Shown here: positions 11,791 to 21,600 of the stretch, piece by piece
Numbering within the stretch: the first letter of the stretch is position 1
How the letters are laid out: each line of letters opens with the position of its first letter
Assembly: GCA_021234155.1 (NCBI GenBank)
Contig: JAJEKV010000049.1
Coordinates: 9,214,292 to 9,278,291 of the forward strand
Length of the DNA: 64,000 bases
Reading direction: 5' to 3'
Origin: Isoetes taiwanensis
Lineage: Eukaryota > Streptophyta > Lycopodiopsida > Isoetales > Isoetaceae
Position numbers and translations under genes: made by a program
The notes under the pieces: model-generated
Seen by the model: the letters and a program-made list of their open reading frames with translations, nothing else
What the model was told of the DNA's origin: nothing
Databases searched by the model: none

Positions 11791-12999
11791 CCAGTGCTTC
11801 TTTTTCGACCTAGGCCTGTGGGATAAATGATCTCGAGAAAATCTCCGAAACCTAAAATTTGACTTGCCAAGAACCTATTTTCTGTTCGATCAAACTGGAC
11901 AATCATTGTGTTGGCTGACCATTTTTGTCCTGCTACACCCAAAGAAACACCTAAACCGACCAGAATCATAGCCAAGACTCCAAATTTGCCAAGATCCGGC
12001 CGGAAACAGAGATTTTTAAAGAGGGGTTTGTTCGACTGTAAAGGTGTGGGGCTGTTTGCGCGATTTGAAGACGAAGTACCTGAAGAGTGAAGTCGAAATT
12101 GATGCTGAGAGATCCTCCTGCCTTAAGAAATCAATCCTGAGGCATATTATTACCAGTTTGTATCCAAAAATTCATATCTTGTGTGTTTTTTGAGGTGTTT
12201 TGTTAAGTGATCATCTTGATCATTAACATGATATCAAATGTGGTGACTCTGTTTCCAGTTTAATGAAAATCCGACCTTGGTAAATATCATCTGTTACATT
12301 TGCATCTGAATTAACTCAAAAAAAAAGAAAGAAAAGGACTATATAAATCATCTAATCTGCATCTTGTTTGCATCTGAGGCTCTAATAGCATTTAGTGCAA
12401 CCACTTGGAATAGAAAAAGTTGAAAAAGTAAAAAAAAAAAATCAATCATCTAATGCTTCAAAGTCTGTTTTAGTTTTTCATAGAGATTTTATGCTCAGAC
12501 ACGTTTTTCAAATCACATGCTGACTTTTTAGCTTTGTAGATAGCATGCACTTGTTGTGCAGATCCTAGGCTCACTGTCGAAATGCATTTGAATTAAAATT
12601 TCATCATAGTTTTCATTTGGCAAAATTTAGTGCACTGTCCAGTCCATTGACCAGATTCTGACCTGGTCAGGAATCAGTATTCCTCACCAACTGCGAGGAC
12701 CTTTTGCATAGACTTTCTACAACACTTCTCACATATATCATTTACGGGGGGTTCACCTAGATTATGGGGTATGAAACATGTGAGTGCACCAAATGGGTTT
12801 TTTTATTGCCTCTCTGGTACCGTATACGTAAGAAAAATATAAGGTTTTTATAGGTTGAATGCCATACAGATACCAGAGGGAGTGTGGTGGCGCCAGTGTT
12901 CGATTCGCATTCATACTGTAAGGGTCCATAATTTTTGGTGAGCTTTTACTGTTGGGGATTCTGTGATAATATGATATGACTATGATAATCTATTGTTTA

Positions 13000-15900
13000 A
13001 ATTTGGATTTTCCGGTTTGGTAGAAAATTTTTTGGTTTTTTTTTTAAGGTGGATTTTCTAAGGTTTTAATGGGTCTGGAAGCCGGTAAAAACTTCCGGCT
13101 ATCCAAAAATTGAAAGATTTTTTTTTTTTAATCTACTTCCCCCGTTCCAAAAATCGGGAAGAAGATTCACAGATACGTGTCGTTGCCCCGATTAGGAAGT
13201 TTTTGCCTTGAGCCGAGGCAATTCCAATCTAGCCCGGCTATGTGCGTCGGCTTGCTCCTCCGAATACTAGAACAAGAATAATTATGCCAATATGGTATGA
13301 AATGTTGCTTAGACATATCGTGAGCCGGGAGGTTTTGTTTTTCTTGCTATGTTTGCTTTATGTATCATTATTTCAGGTATTCCATATTCCATGTTCAAAG
13401 ACAGGCGTTTGCTTTGTGGTATAGAGCTCTTTGGATTTGCAGAGCCATCCTTTCCAGTCTTTGTAGTTGACATGTTTCCTACTCTTAGCCAAGGTATTTT
13501 GAGGTTTTCACATCTCTCTTTGTCATTCTTAGGATTGCAAAAAATGCAGCAGCTCCTAACTTTCTTTTTCTTTTGATGTAGTTTATTTACATCTGATAAT
13601 CTCTATGATTGATGTGCAGGTTTCTCTGTACCTTCAAACTAAGAAGGGATTCATGCTTTGAGGACAAGAATCAAGTAAATTTGACCTCTTAAGATTTTCG
13701 AAGCTTCTGTTATCACTTATTGTTACCTTCAGAGATCTAGGTAGATTTGTGCATAAAATGGATTCTTCGAATAATTTAGTATACAGAGTTGTATCTGTAA
13801 ATATCTTTTATCCTTTGTTATTTAGAGAATAATTTATCCTTTATTATTCAGAGAATAATATAATACTGGATACAAACCCAGCTATTTGCACATCTTATAT
13901 GCAAGTGCAAGACAAAAATAGCAGGTTCTAGGCATAGGTATATTTGATGCTTCTTTCTGTGGCTCTTCTTCTCCATCTTGCACTCCATGTGTTCTACCTT
14001 ATTGTAATTGTCATTGATGCTAATCTTGCGAGTGAATACGTGGCTTTTTTGGAGGCACGAGTTCATGTAATATTCTCTTTCTTGAATAGTGAAATCTCAG
14101 CTTTGCTTTTACACATTACAGGGCCAGTTGTCAATTTGTAGAATCTGAACAAACAGTCCAAGGAATTATGTGAAGGCCATCTTCAGGAGCTTGCCAACGA
14201 CACTTATATAAACCTGAGGTGAACTCAATCATTCAATCTTAGATACGAGAGCCGATACCTCTTCCTAAAGATGGAGTTACAACTCAAAGTTTGGTTCTTA
14301 GATTTTTTAAGTTTCTGCTGTCACCCGTTAATAGCTTTGGAGAATGGGGTATGTTTGACCTCTTAAGATTTCTTAAGTTTCTTTTATCACCCATTGGTTA
14401 CCTATGTGGATCCTAGAGAGCTTGATGATGAGTATAAACATGTTAGGCCCCTTCTGTTTCTTTTAAAGTTTTGTTTTCGTTGATGGCCTATTGCAGACTT
14501 TGCATGCAAGCAGCATAGATGACAGAACTAGAGAGACCACTTCATCCCAGCTCTAAGCCTACAAGATTAACAACATGCAATAACATCTGAACTATCTGTC
14601 ATGTATCTTGAATAGACAATGATTAAATGTAAGGGCCATGTCAATGAATTGAAATTTCTGTAGAAGATAATGATATTGCCCAGAAGAATTTGCAGGTGCA
14701 TAGACATGGTCTGGATCCTGTGTTGATAGGCTTCGTCATTTATTCTCTTTGATCCTTACCCTATATTTGTTGCGCTATGTTAAAAGTGCAGATTTGAAGC
14801 GTTTGATGGGCAAAAAGCGTTTGATTCGGCTCAAGGTAAACAGGATCCCTCAACAGGGTTTCGGCCATTATTTTACACTCTTCTTTTGCAGGACGATGCC
14901 CTCAACCGCAGAATTCAAACCTCTCATTCTGAGTTGCAAGGCATACACAGGTTTTATTCTGCATTCCTTTTGCGCGGCTCCATTTCTAGATTTTGCAGCA
15001 TCTAACTGCTGTCTTTAATGCGGTTTGCAGTAAGATCCAGTAGCCCAAAAGCTCAAAGAGTATTGAGGGTAAGTTTTTAGAGTTATGTTAGCATGAAAAT
15101 GAGAGTTTTATTTGTTTTTGCCTCTGTTTTACCACAAGGACCCTCGGAAGAAAAGAAAGAAGCAGCATAGAGGAGGACTTATTGCTGTAGTGACTATATC
15201 CAACACCATCCGATCTTCGAAGATCGATTGGAATGCAAATGTCAATCTTGAATTGTCTGGACTCCTATGGGTTTTTCCTTACAATCAGCATTGTTATTGA
15301 AGTAAGACAACTTTGGCAAATACTCCTGTATGTCTCCATTTTTTGCCTGCAAGGTATTTATTCTCTTTATGTGTGTTGTTTTTTTACACCAGTTTCTGTT
15401 TAATATCACACTATTTGTGGATATTTGGGGATTAGCTGAGCTTGCTTGCAACTTGAGATTTCCTAGAGGTTTTGCAATATATTTTGAATACCCTGATTCT
15501 CGATGTATTGTGTAATTTGATCTTCATTTTAGGCCGCAATTCCTTGCTGCTTCTGATCCCTTTGCAAAATAGGGTAGGCAATGGGTTGTTTGATCTGCTA
15601 AGGATGGAAATCATGTCAGCAGAAAATTCGATGTACAAAAAATTGACCTCCGTATTGGGGTCTGATCACATGATATTGTTAAAGGGATCTTTTTCTGTTG
15701 ATATTAATGCTAAATTTTGGTTGGGATCTGTTAAAATAACATGTCCATATTGCAAAAGGAAGATGGTGCATCGAAGGTTTTCAGCACGCATAGAGGTCTT
15801 CGACGGTTGTTGTACAGTTGTTGGAGTGCTAGCGCTTGGTAAGAGCTTCTTCTTTTTATTTCCCTGGATCTAATGTGAACCTGAAGAGAAGGACATATGA
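13000..15900 (+). pseudogene. Captured multi-exon gene fragments (unidentified)
   Basis: Several short coding-like blocks are bounded by good splice signals. One block after GATGTGCAG at 13,619 reads VSLYLQTKKGF. Another near 14,125-14,215 reads KELCEGHLQELANDTYINL. Others are 14,791-14,835 (LKRLMGKKRLIRLK, then GGTAAAC), 14,893-14,950 after TTTTGCAG (DDALNRRIQTSHSELQ) and 15,030-15,068 (VRSSSPKAQRVLR). An ORF at 15,472-15,873 contains ITCPYCKRKMVHRRF, a CxxC pair of possible zinc-binding character. Together they look like pieces of host gene(s) carried by a transposon. I do not recognise the parent gene(s), and the blocks may come from more than one. Confidence 0.35.
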
Positions 15901-16640
15901 GCCAATCACTGGATAGAAGCCAAGGCCAGAAAATCATCCAACCCATCTCAGAAAGAATAAAGGCCTGGCTCACGGCTTCCTTTGAAATGTGACTGACAAA
16001 CTATAGGTCTTTCTGCCCAATTTGATGTTTTTCATATCCTTGCACAAGTTGGAACTATGGAAGGCATTAAATCGTTACATGGGACCTCACTTTCAGATCC
16101 AGCCTTATCTTTCCTATGGAGGCTCTATATGATCTGGTTGCCTGGAAGTTCCCTGTCGAGTTTAACCTTTTGCATTTATGCTTCTTTTGTTATGCTTTTG
16201 TAGTGATCATTTACAGGGTGTTAATCTGAATCTTTGAGTTGTGTAATGCACAAAGTGGTTTGTTGAGTCTGTGCCTTTGTCAAAAAAGGTGCAGCATGGA
16301 CCTTTTTCTCCCTAGAGTTGTCAGCAAAATATGAAGCAGGAGACAATTGTGCATGATATAGGTAGATGCGGTAAAGTGTTTTCCTGATTGGTTTCTACAA
16401 TGAAGACATCATCTTCTGCAAGCTTAGAAAATAGTGCCGCATGAGTGGAATCTAGATGTTTCCTTACTTGCATGAAGAGCACTATATGTTTTTTCAACCA
16501 TTTACTTTCAAATGATCGTTCCCTTCATAAATAATGCCAAGTTTCAAGAGGGCTATCATTAGAAACTACCTCAAATTACGTAGCTAAATGTTCATATCTT
16601 CAACATTCTCTGTTTTGATTTTGAATTTTAAGTTGTTAAA
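15901..16640. other. Unassigned interior of the 8.3-kb transposon
   Basis: A/T-rich sequence without recognisable coding blocks or repeats. It looks like intron or intergenic DNA carried with the captured fragments. Confidence 0.3.
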
Positions 16641-16645
16641 ATTGC

Positions 16646-16802
16646 ATACACAATGCTACAATCCCAACAACAAATGCCTTAAAATTTGTAGGTTACAAGA
16701 TCACAAGATGAGATTGTTAGTTATTTAGTTGGTTATATACACAATGCTACAATCCCAATAACAAATGCCTTAAAATTTGTGATTGTTAGTTATTTAGTTG
16801 GT
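16646..16802. repeat. Imperfect tandem duplication, about 88 bp
   Basis: ACACAATGCTACAATCCCAA..ACAAATGCCTTAAAATTTGT..GATTGTTAGTTATTTAGTTGG occurs at about 16,649 and again at about 16,739. The second copy has lost a short internal stretch. Confidence 0.75.
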
Positions 16803-17284
16803 ATAGACAAGATACTTCTACACAAGCATCGAAGAACCTTACAATTTTTTCTAGCCTTATGCTTTATGTTTTGGTAAGTCCCTTCATGTACGAAGCTAGA
16901 TATAACTGGATTTGAATCAAGATCTACGGTGACAAATCCAATAGTTACATATGACATAAGATTAAAAACCGTGATAAATTCATAGAATGGAAAGATGATT
17001 TGCAATATCCAATTTCTCCTTGGAGTAAATCGCAACATCTAATAGTTAGAAGTTTGCTCCATAGGAATATTGTTATCCACAACCAGCAATGTGTGGCATA
17101 GACAACTTCTCATGTTTGGCATTGCCAGGCATTGTTGTACGCCTATGCTCTCAACAACACTACCCCCAAACATAACATATTGTTACTCAAAAAGCGTTAC
17201 GTTCTTACACTTAAAAGGAGAGCAGTGACAGAAAACAATAAATTGTCAATCTCAATCCCATTGAAACCAATAAACATTTGCCTA

Positions 17285-17610
17285 GCCCAACTTTGTTTTT
17301 GCTTTACAACCACGAACCCAACATCAACAATTCTGTCCAACAACCACGAACCCAAAATCAACAGTTCTAAACTCCAATCAGTGAACACAAAATTACTAAC
17401 ATGTCCACCAAGAATACATGCAAAAGTGCAATATACATATGATCTTATTGTCTATTCTCAAAAATCCATTTTTGTTTTTGCTTTGCAACCACGAAACCAA
17501 CATCAACAATTTTGAACTCCAGCCAGTCTAACACAAAACTACTAACATATCCACCAACAATACATCCCAAAGTGCAATATACATACAATCTTATTGTCTT
17601 TTCTTAACAC
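17285..17610. repeat. Dispersed repeat, two adjacent copies
   Basis: Units beginning TTTTTGCTTT.CAACCACGAA and continuing through CATCAACAAT, CACAAAACTACTAACAT, TCCACCAA and GTGCAATATACATA..ATCTTATTGTC occur at about 17,285-17,460 and 17,470-17,605. A third copy is at about 20,285-20,415. All lie inside the 8.3-kb transposon. The ORFs within them (17,132-17,515) are not supported as genes. Confidence 0.65.
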
Positions 17611-19015
17611 TAGAGTCGTCACATGATGAACCAGAAAAGGTGCATTTGCACTGTTCGCGTTAAAATTCACATAAAATCAGGGGTTCAATAATCAGTCAAA
17701 CCCTTCTTATATGTTAATATATGGCAGTCATGTTGCATGGGAAAAATACCTAAAAATCTATTGGTCCCCATTCATGAGAGTTACACTTAGGTAAACCCAA
17801 GGGGGTCAAGTCTGTTTCGCTACATGTTTAGATAAAGTAAAACTGTCTCGGTAAGACAATTTTTATGATTTTTTTCATTATTTTTGTATTTTTCTACACG
17901 AGTTAGAGAGTAAGACACAAAAAACTGCACCTCAATCTGAGGTGCGAGAAGGGAGATAGGGTTGTTTGAACATGGCGAGGGTCAAAGCGCTGCTTGTCTT
18001 ACGTGAACCAATCTTGGTTTTCGGAAAATTTGTTCCCCAAATCAAATCTCTAACTTTTGTAGGAAAATGAATTTTGACCCAAAATTTTGAATATAAGTAT
18101 TAGACAACTTGCTTTATCTAAGAAAAATGTCCATTAGCCTTGATGATGAGGTTTTGATTTTCTTTTATTTTTTCAATTACAAGTGAATGATAACTTATGT
18201 CTATATAGGAGTAAAATGATTCAAAGTCATCCGCCCCAAAAAAAATCACATTATGAAAGGTTACCACGATATGGAATCACCCCAAAATAAACCGTCAAAA
18301 AAGCATAGCGTTTGTTTTCAAGAAATCAAGAAAGGTTAGTATTACACAGAGACCATTACTTAGGTCCACCTTCTTTTAAAATTAAGAACTCCCTCATGTT
18401 AATCAATTTCAGGTTTTGCAATGCGGGATATAAGCACCTCATGAGCTACTCTATTCATTGAAAATAATCAATGCTCCCGATCTTGAGGTTTAGGATAAAC
18501 TTTCTAGTGTTCATTCAAGTTATCTTGAGGGTTTAGAAATTGCAGCGTTCCATGGATTTCATAAACCTATGTATTGAATGGTGAACTCAAAACTTGTATT
18601 TTTATCTTCTCAAGTTGTGGAAGCAATGCAAAAGAATGAAAAACAAATATAAAAAGCTAGAACTATGAAAAATAAAGATGATTTGCTATATCTGTTTCCC
18701 ATAACCCGATTGGGTTCGTGGACATTAAAATTTTCTTCCTTCCTTCCTTCCTTCCTTCCATTGCTGGTCCACATGGCTTATGATCATTCAAGAAGCCAAA
18801 ACATCCTCATCTTAATTAGTTGGTTGCTAGAATTGCATTATTTAATGGTAAAGTTGAAGCACAAGCAAACTGAACCTATATGAATCTCCACTCACCCTTC
18901 CAAAAATTATGTTAGAGAAGGTAGAAAATCGCCATATCATTGTATAAATGACAAATGAACAATAAATAAAATTGGTAATCATAATTAGAGATTTAATTCT
19001 ATACCCAATTCGTTA
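17611..19015. other. Unassigned A/T-rich interior
   Basis: No gene seen. It contains a (TTCC)n microsatellite at about 18,735-18,758 and otherwise A/T-rich sequence. Confidence 0.35.
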
Positions 19016-19024
19016 ATTGTGGAC

Positions 19025-19500
19025 CATAATGGTCCATGCCCATTTATATTCAAATCTTACATATAGTAGTATGTTATTTTTAACATCAAATTGGAGATCT
19101 ATATTGCCAATGAAGCTTGAACCCATAAAAATTATAGTCTATCATGAAAGACAAGCTAAAGTTACTATTATTGTACCTAAAGTAGGAACTCTTAAGCGAC
19201 AAAACACGTGTACTAAGTTTATGATAGTAAAAATAAGAAGATTTCATCGTGTGTTTTGCACTAAGACGATACAAACTATTTGTTAAACTTCTATCACATG
19301 TTTCGTCAATCATGAGTTGAAAAAGAATGCTATCTTGCTTTAAAATATGGCAAGCCTAAGTACAAACCAGAAATGGTCCATGTCTATTTTAAATCAAATC
19401 TTGTACATAATATGTTACTTTAACATGAAATTCAAGATCTATGTTGCCAAGGAAGGGTGACATTCATAAAAAATATTGCCTACCATAAAAGATGAGTTTT
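19025..19500. repeat. Diverged direct duplication, about 120 bp, 345 bp apart
   Basis: GGTCCATG.C.ATTT..TCAAATCTT..AC.ATA..TATGTTA..TTAACAT.AAATT..AGATCTAT.TTGCCAA is found at about 19,030-19,150 and again at about 19,375-19,495. The copies are clearly diverged, which suggests age. Confidence 0.55.
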
Positions 19501-20284
19501 TTGTATTATTAGCTTAGCTAAACTCTAATTTTGTGTAGTGGCAACCACTTCTAAATGTAAAGAATACATGGTTATTCACCATATTTAAGTTCATAAAATT
19601 CTTTATTATGAATGTATGAGTGGAATGAATGGAGTGCATCATTTATTGCCCTTAGAAAGCTTATATATGAGTTTAGTTAAACCACGTTAGTTCTATTTTT
19701 GTGTCTGGATTACGTATGAATCTTCTTTAGTGAAAATTGAGATCAACATGACTTATAAACATTTCAAAAAATTATTGGACTATAGCTCTTAGAGTTGACA
19801 ACTTATGGCCGCAAGTCTTACGTCAAAATTTGTTATAGTAAAGGAGAAACAATTCATAACCTCAAACAGCTTTTTAAAGCTAAAAATGGTTTGACGACTT
19901 CATATAAAGCCATCTAATAGCAACGAAACATGAAAACATACAAATCAACATGTTTTATCATAAAACGTCAATTACTTTCAATTTTAGAAACGTTTGGACC
20001 CCTTTATGCTAGAAAGTTTGAAGAATGCAGTTCTGGCCTGGCGTAAAAACTGTTGAATTCAATGAGGTTTGGGCAATCACCACAACATATCAGTAAATCT
20101 ATTGGTCATGAAATTCTCCATGGCCATAAAGAATCGAGTGAAGATTCCAAAAGTGGTGGTATCTTGTGAAATGGAAATTTCTCTTGTTAGATACCTGGGT
20201 TTAAGTGGCAGAGGGTATGCTGGACCAATTCTGGTTGATGAACCCAGAATAGTTCCAGTAACAACTCTAGTGTTAAAGACCCAA

Positions 20285-20415
20285 TTTTTGCTTTGCAACC
20301 ACGAACCCAACATCAACAATCTGAATTCCAATCAATCTAACACAAAACTACTAACATGTCCACAACTATAGATGCAAAACTGCAATATACATACAATCTT
20401 ATTGTCTATTCTCAA
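20285..20415. repeat. Third copy of the 17.3-kb dispersed repeat
   Basis: Matches the units at 17,285-17,605 (TTTTTGCTTTGCAACCACGAA, then CACAAAACTACTAACATGTC and GCAATATACATACAATCTTA). The preceding bases 20,069-20,280 stay open on both strands but show no family motif. Confidence 0.65.
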
Positions 20416-20770
20416 AGTTATGTCTAAGGCAACCATGCCTTATGCATCCATTTAACTGCAAGGACCATAACATTCAACACTAACATAGCTACTTCCGCAC
20501 AAAATTAAAACGTGCAACTTCTTCTTAAAAGCCATGTTTACAACTTGATGGCTCACGATAGTAGAACCGTACTTATGCCCGACAACACCAATAATTATAG
20601 TTTGAGCAATGGATTTGTGGCCTTTGTGTTGTATAAAGTTGAGTTATCATGTGGATCGCATAACTCCTAGATTCGCTGATGAACCTTCATCTGCACTTCG
20701 TTTTTCTCAAAGCACATATGCATTTTTAATTTTCACCACCATTTCTAGAGTTTATCACAATTTTGCTTAT

Positions 20771-20799
20771 GCCCGGCAACGCCGGGCACCCGTTACTAG
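20771..20799 (+). mobile_element. Helitron 3' terminus
   Basis: A perfect hairpin GCCCGGC-AAC-GCCGGGC (20,771-20,787) is followed by ACCCGTTACTAG and then T at 20,800. This is the canonical Helitron 3' signature (short hairpin, about 8-12 nt, CTRR, insertion before T). The preceding context TTATGCCC is shared with the end at 47,040. The matching 5'-TC end was not found. It must lie upstream, within or before the 8.3-kb element. Confidence 0.65.
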
Positions 20800-21271
20800 T
20801 ATATATTATATATATAAAATAATAGAGATATCGTATATGTATGGAAGGGGTTGTCAAGTAAAAGTGTTTTGGGCAAGTGATTATATGATATGGGTTGCAT
20901 TCTTTTACAAATAATGTAGTCGTATACAAAGGGTTTTTCATATGGAACTATTGTATACAATGGGTTTTTTGGCAACCTAAGGAACGCACATGGCATATAT
21001 ACCTATAATAGAGGTGAATCCCTCGGGATATCATTGCATCATGTTATGCTAATTTTGGCTTAAAATGTCAAGTGCATTGGTTTCTGTGCCTGTTTGAGCA
21101 AGACTAGCATTTTTAGCTTTAGGGAAACCAATAAAATCTTGTTCTCTGAGAGTTTGAGCATAGATATTTCAGCATAGACTGATCACCTCAAGTGATCTGG
21201 AGGTCCTAGACCAAGATTATTGCTTCTTTGACCTGAGGTTGGTGGTCTAGCCAGGTTTGCCATCAACATTT

Positions 21272-21290
21272 TGGAGGTCCTACCGAGATC
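21272..21290 (+). other. Primer binding site, tRNA-Gln type
   Basis: TGGAGGTCCTACCGAGAT lies 3 bases after the LTR end. It is complementary to the 3' end of plant tRNA-Gln (GGTAGGACCT plus CCA), a match I made from memory of plant tRNA-Gln. Most plant LTR elements use initiator tRNA-Met, so this choice is distinctive. Confidence 0.75.
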
Positions 21291-21318
21291 ATTTATCCAC
21301 CTGGTTTTCGAAGAACTC

Positions 21319-21591
21319 ATGGCTCCTAGAGGAAGAAATGAGCAACAGGAAGCTCCAGAACCATTAGAACCACAAGGAGCACCTGTTGCAACTGTGGTGC
21401 ATCCAAATGGAGCAGTCCCACAGTATTTTGAGCTAAGTTTACCTATTACTCCACCTTTATTTGAACCAACTATGAATGCTAACCATTTTCTGAAAGTGTT
21501 TGATGAATATTATAGAGATTATGGTTCTAAAAAGGGCTGTAGATTCTCTAAGTTTAAGAGATGCATGAGATCTGATGAGGCATATGCTTGA
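21319..21591 (+). pseudogene. Tat-like gag, N-terminal part (ends at a nonsense codon)
   Basis: The frame starts MAPRGRNEQ 28 bp after the PBS and encodes the N-terminus of gag. It ends with TGA at 21,589-21,591, but the same frame continues directly into the 847-codon ORF at 21,601, whose first residues are clearly mid-gag. A single nonsense mutation therefore splits gag. There is no sign of a programmed stop context. Confidence 0.75.
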
Positions 21592-21600
21592 TGTGAGCAT

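Larger units (their letters stand above)
12743..21027. mobile_element. 8.3-kb DNA transposon with 8-bp TSD inside the LTR
   Basis: The target ATATCATT is present on both sides (12,735-12,742 and 21,028-21,035) and once at the empty site in the 3' LTR (about 29,790). Outer ends are imperfect inverted repeats: left GGGGGGTTCACC..ATTATGGGGTATG and right (reverse complement) GAGGGATTCACC..ATTATAGGTATAT, both followed by CATGTG. An 8-bp TSD is typical of hAT elements, but the first bases of the two ends differ (TAC versus CCC) and no hAT transposase was recognised, so the superfamily is provisional. The interior holds exon-like fragments, internal duplications and a Helitron 3' end, so it is non-autonomous and composite. 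Confidence 0.8.
10559..21268 (+). repeat. 5' LTR of the Tat-like element, split by an insertion
   Basis: LTR segments 10,559-12,742 and 21,028-21,268 together match the 3' LTR at 27,638-30,028. The break coincides exactly with the 8.3-kb DNA transposon and its duplicated 8-bp target. LTR features include a TTATATA box at 11,784-11,790, a small 18-bp tandem array at about 11,228-11,296 and several A-rich tracts. The two LTRs differ by scattered substitutions and small indels, so insertion was not very recent. Confidence 0.92.

Noticed and set aside
17132-17515. 127-codon plus-strand ORF
   Set aside because: Coincides with a dispersed repeat; other copies do not keep the frame.
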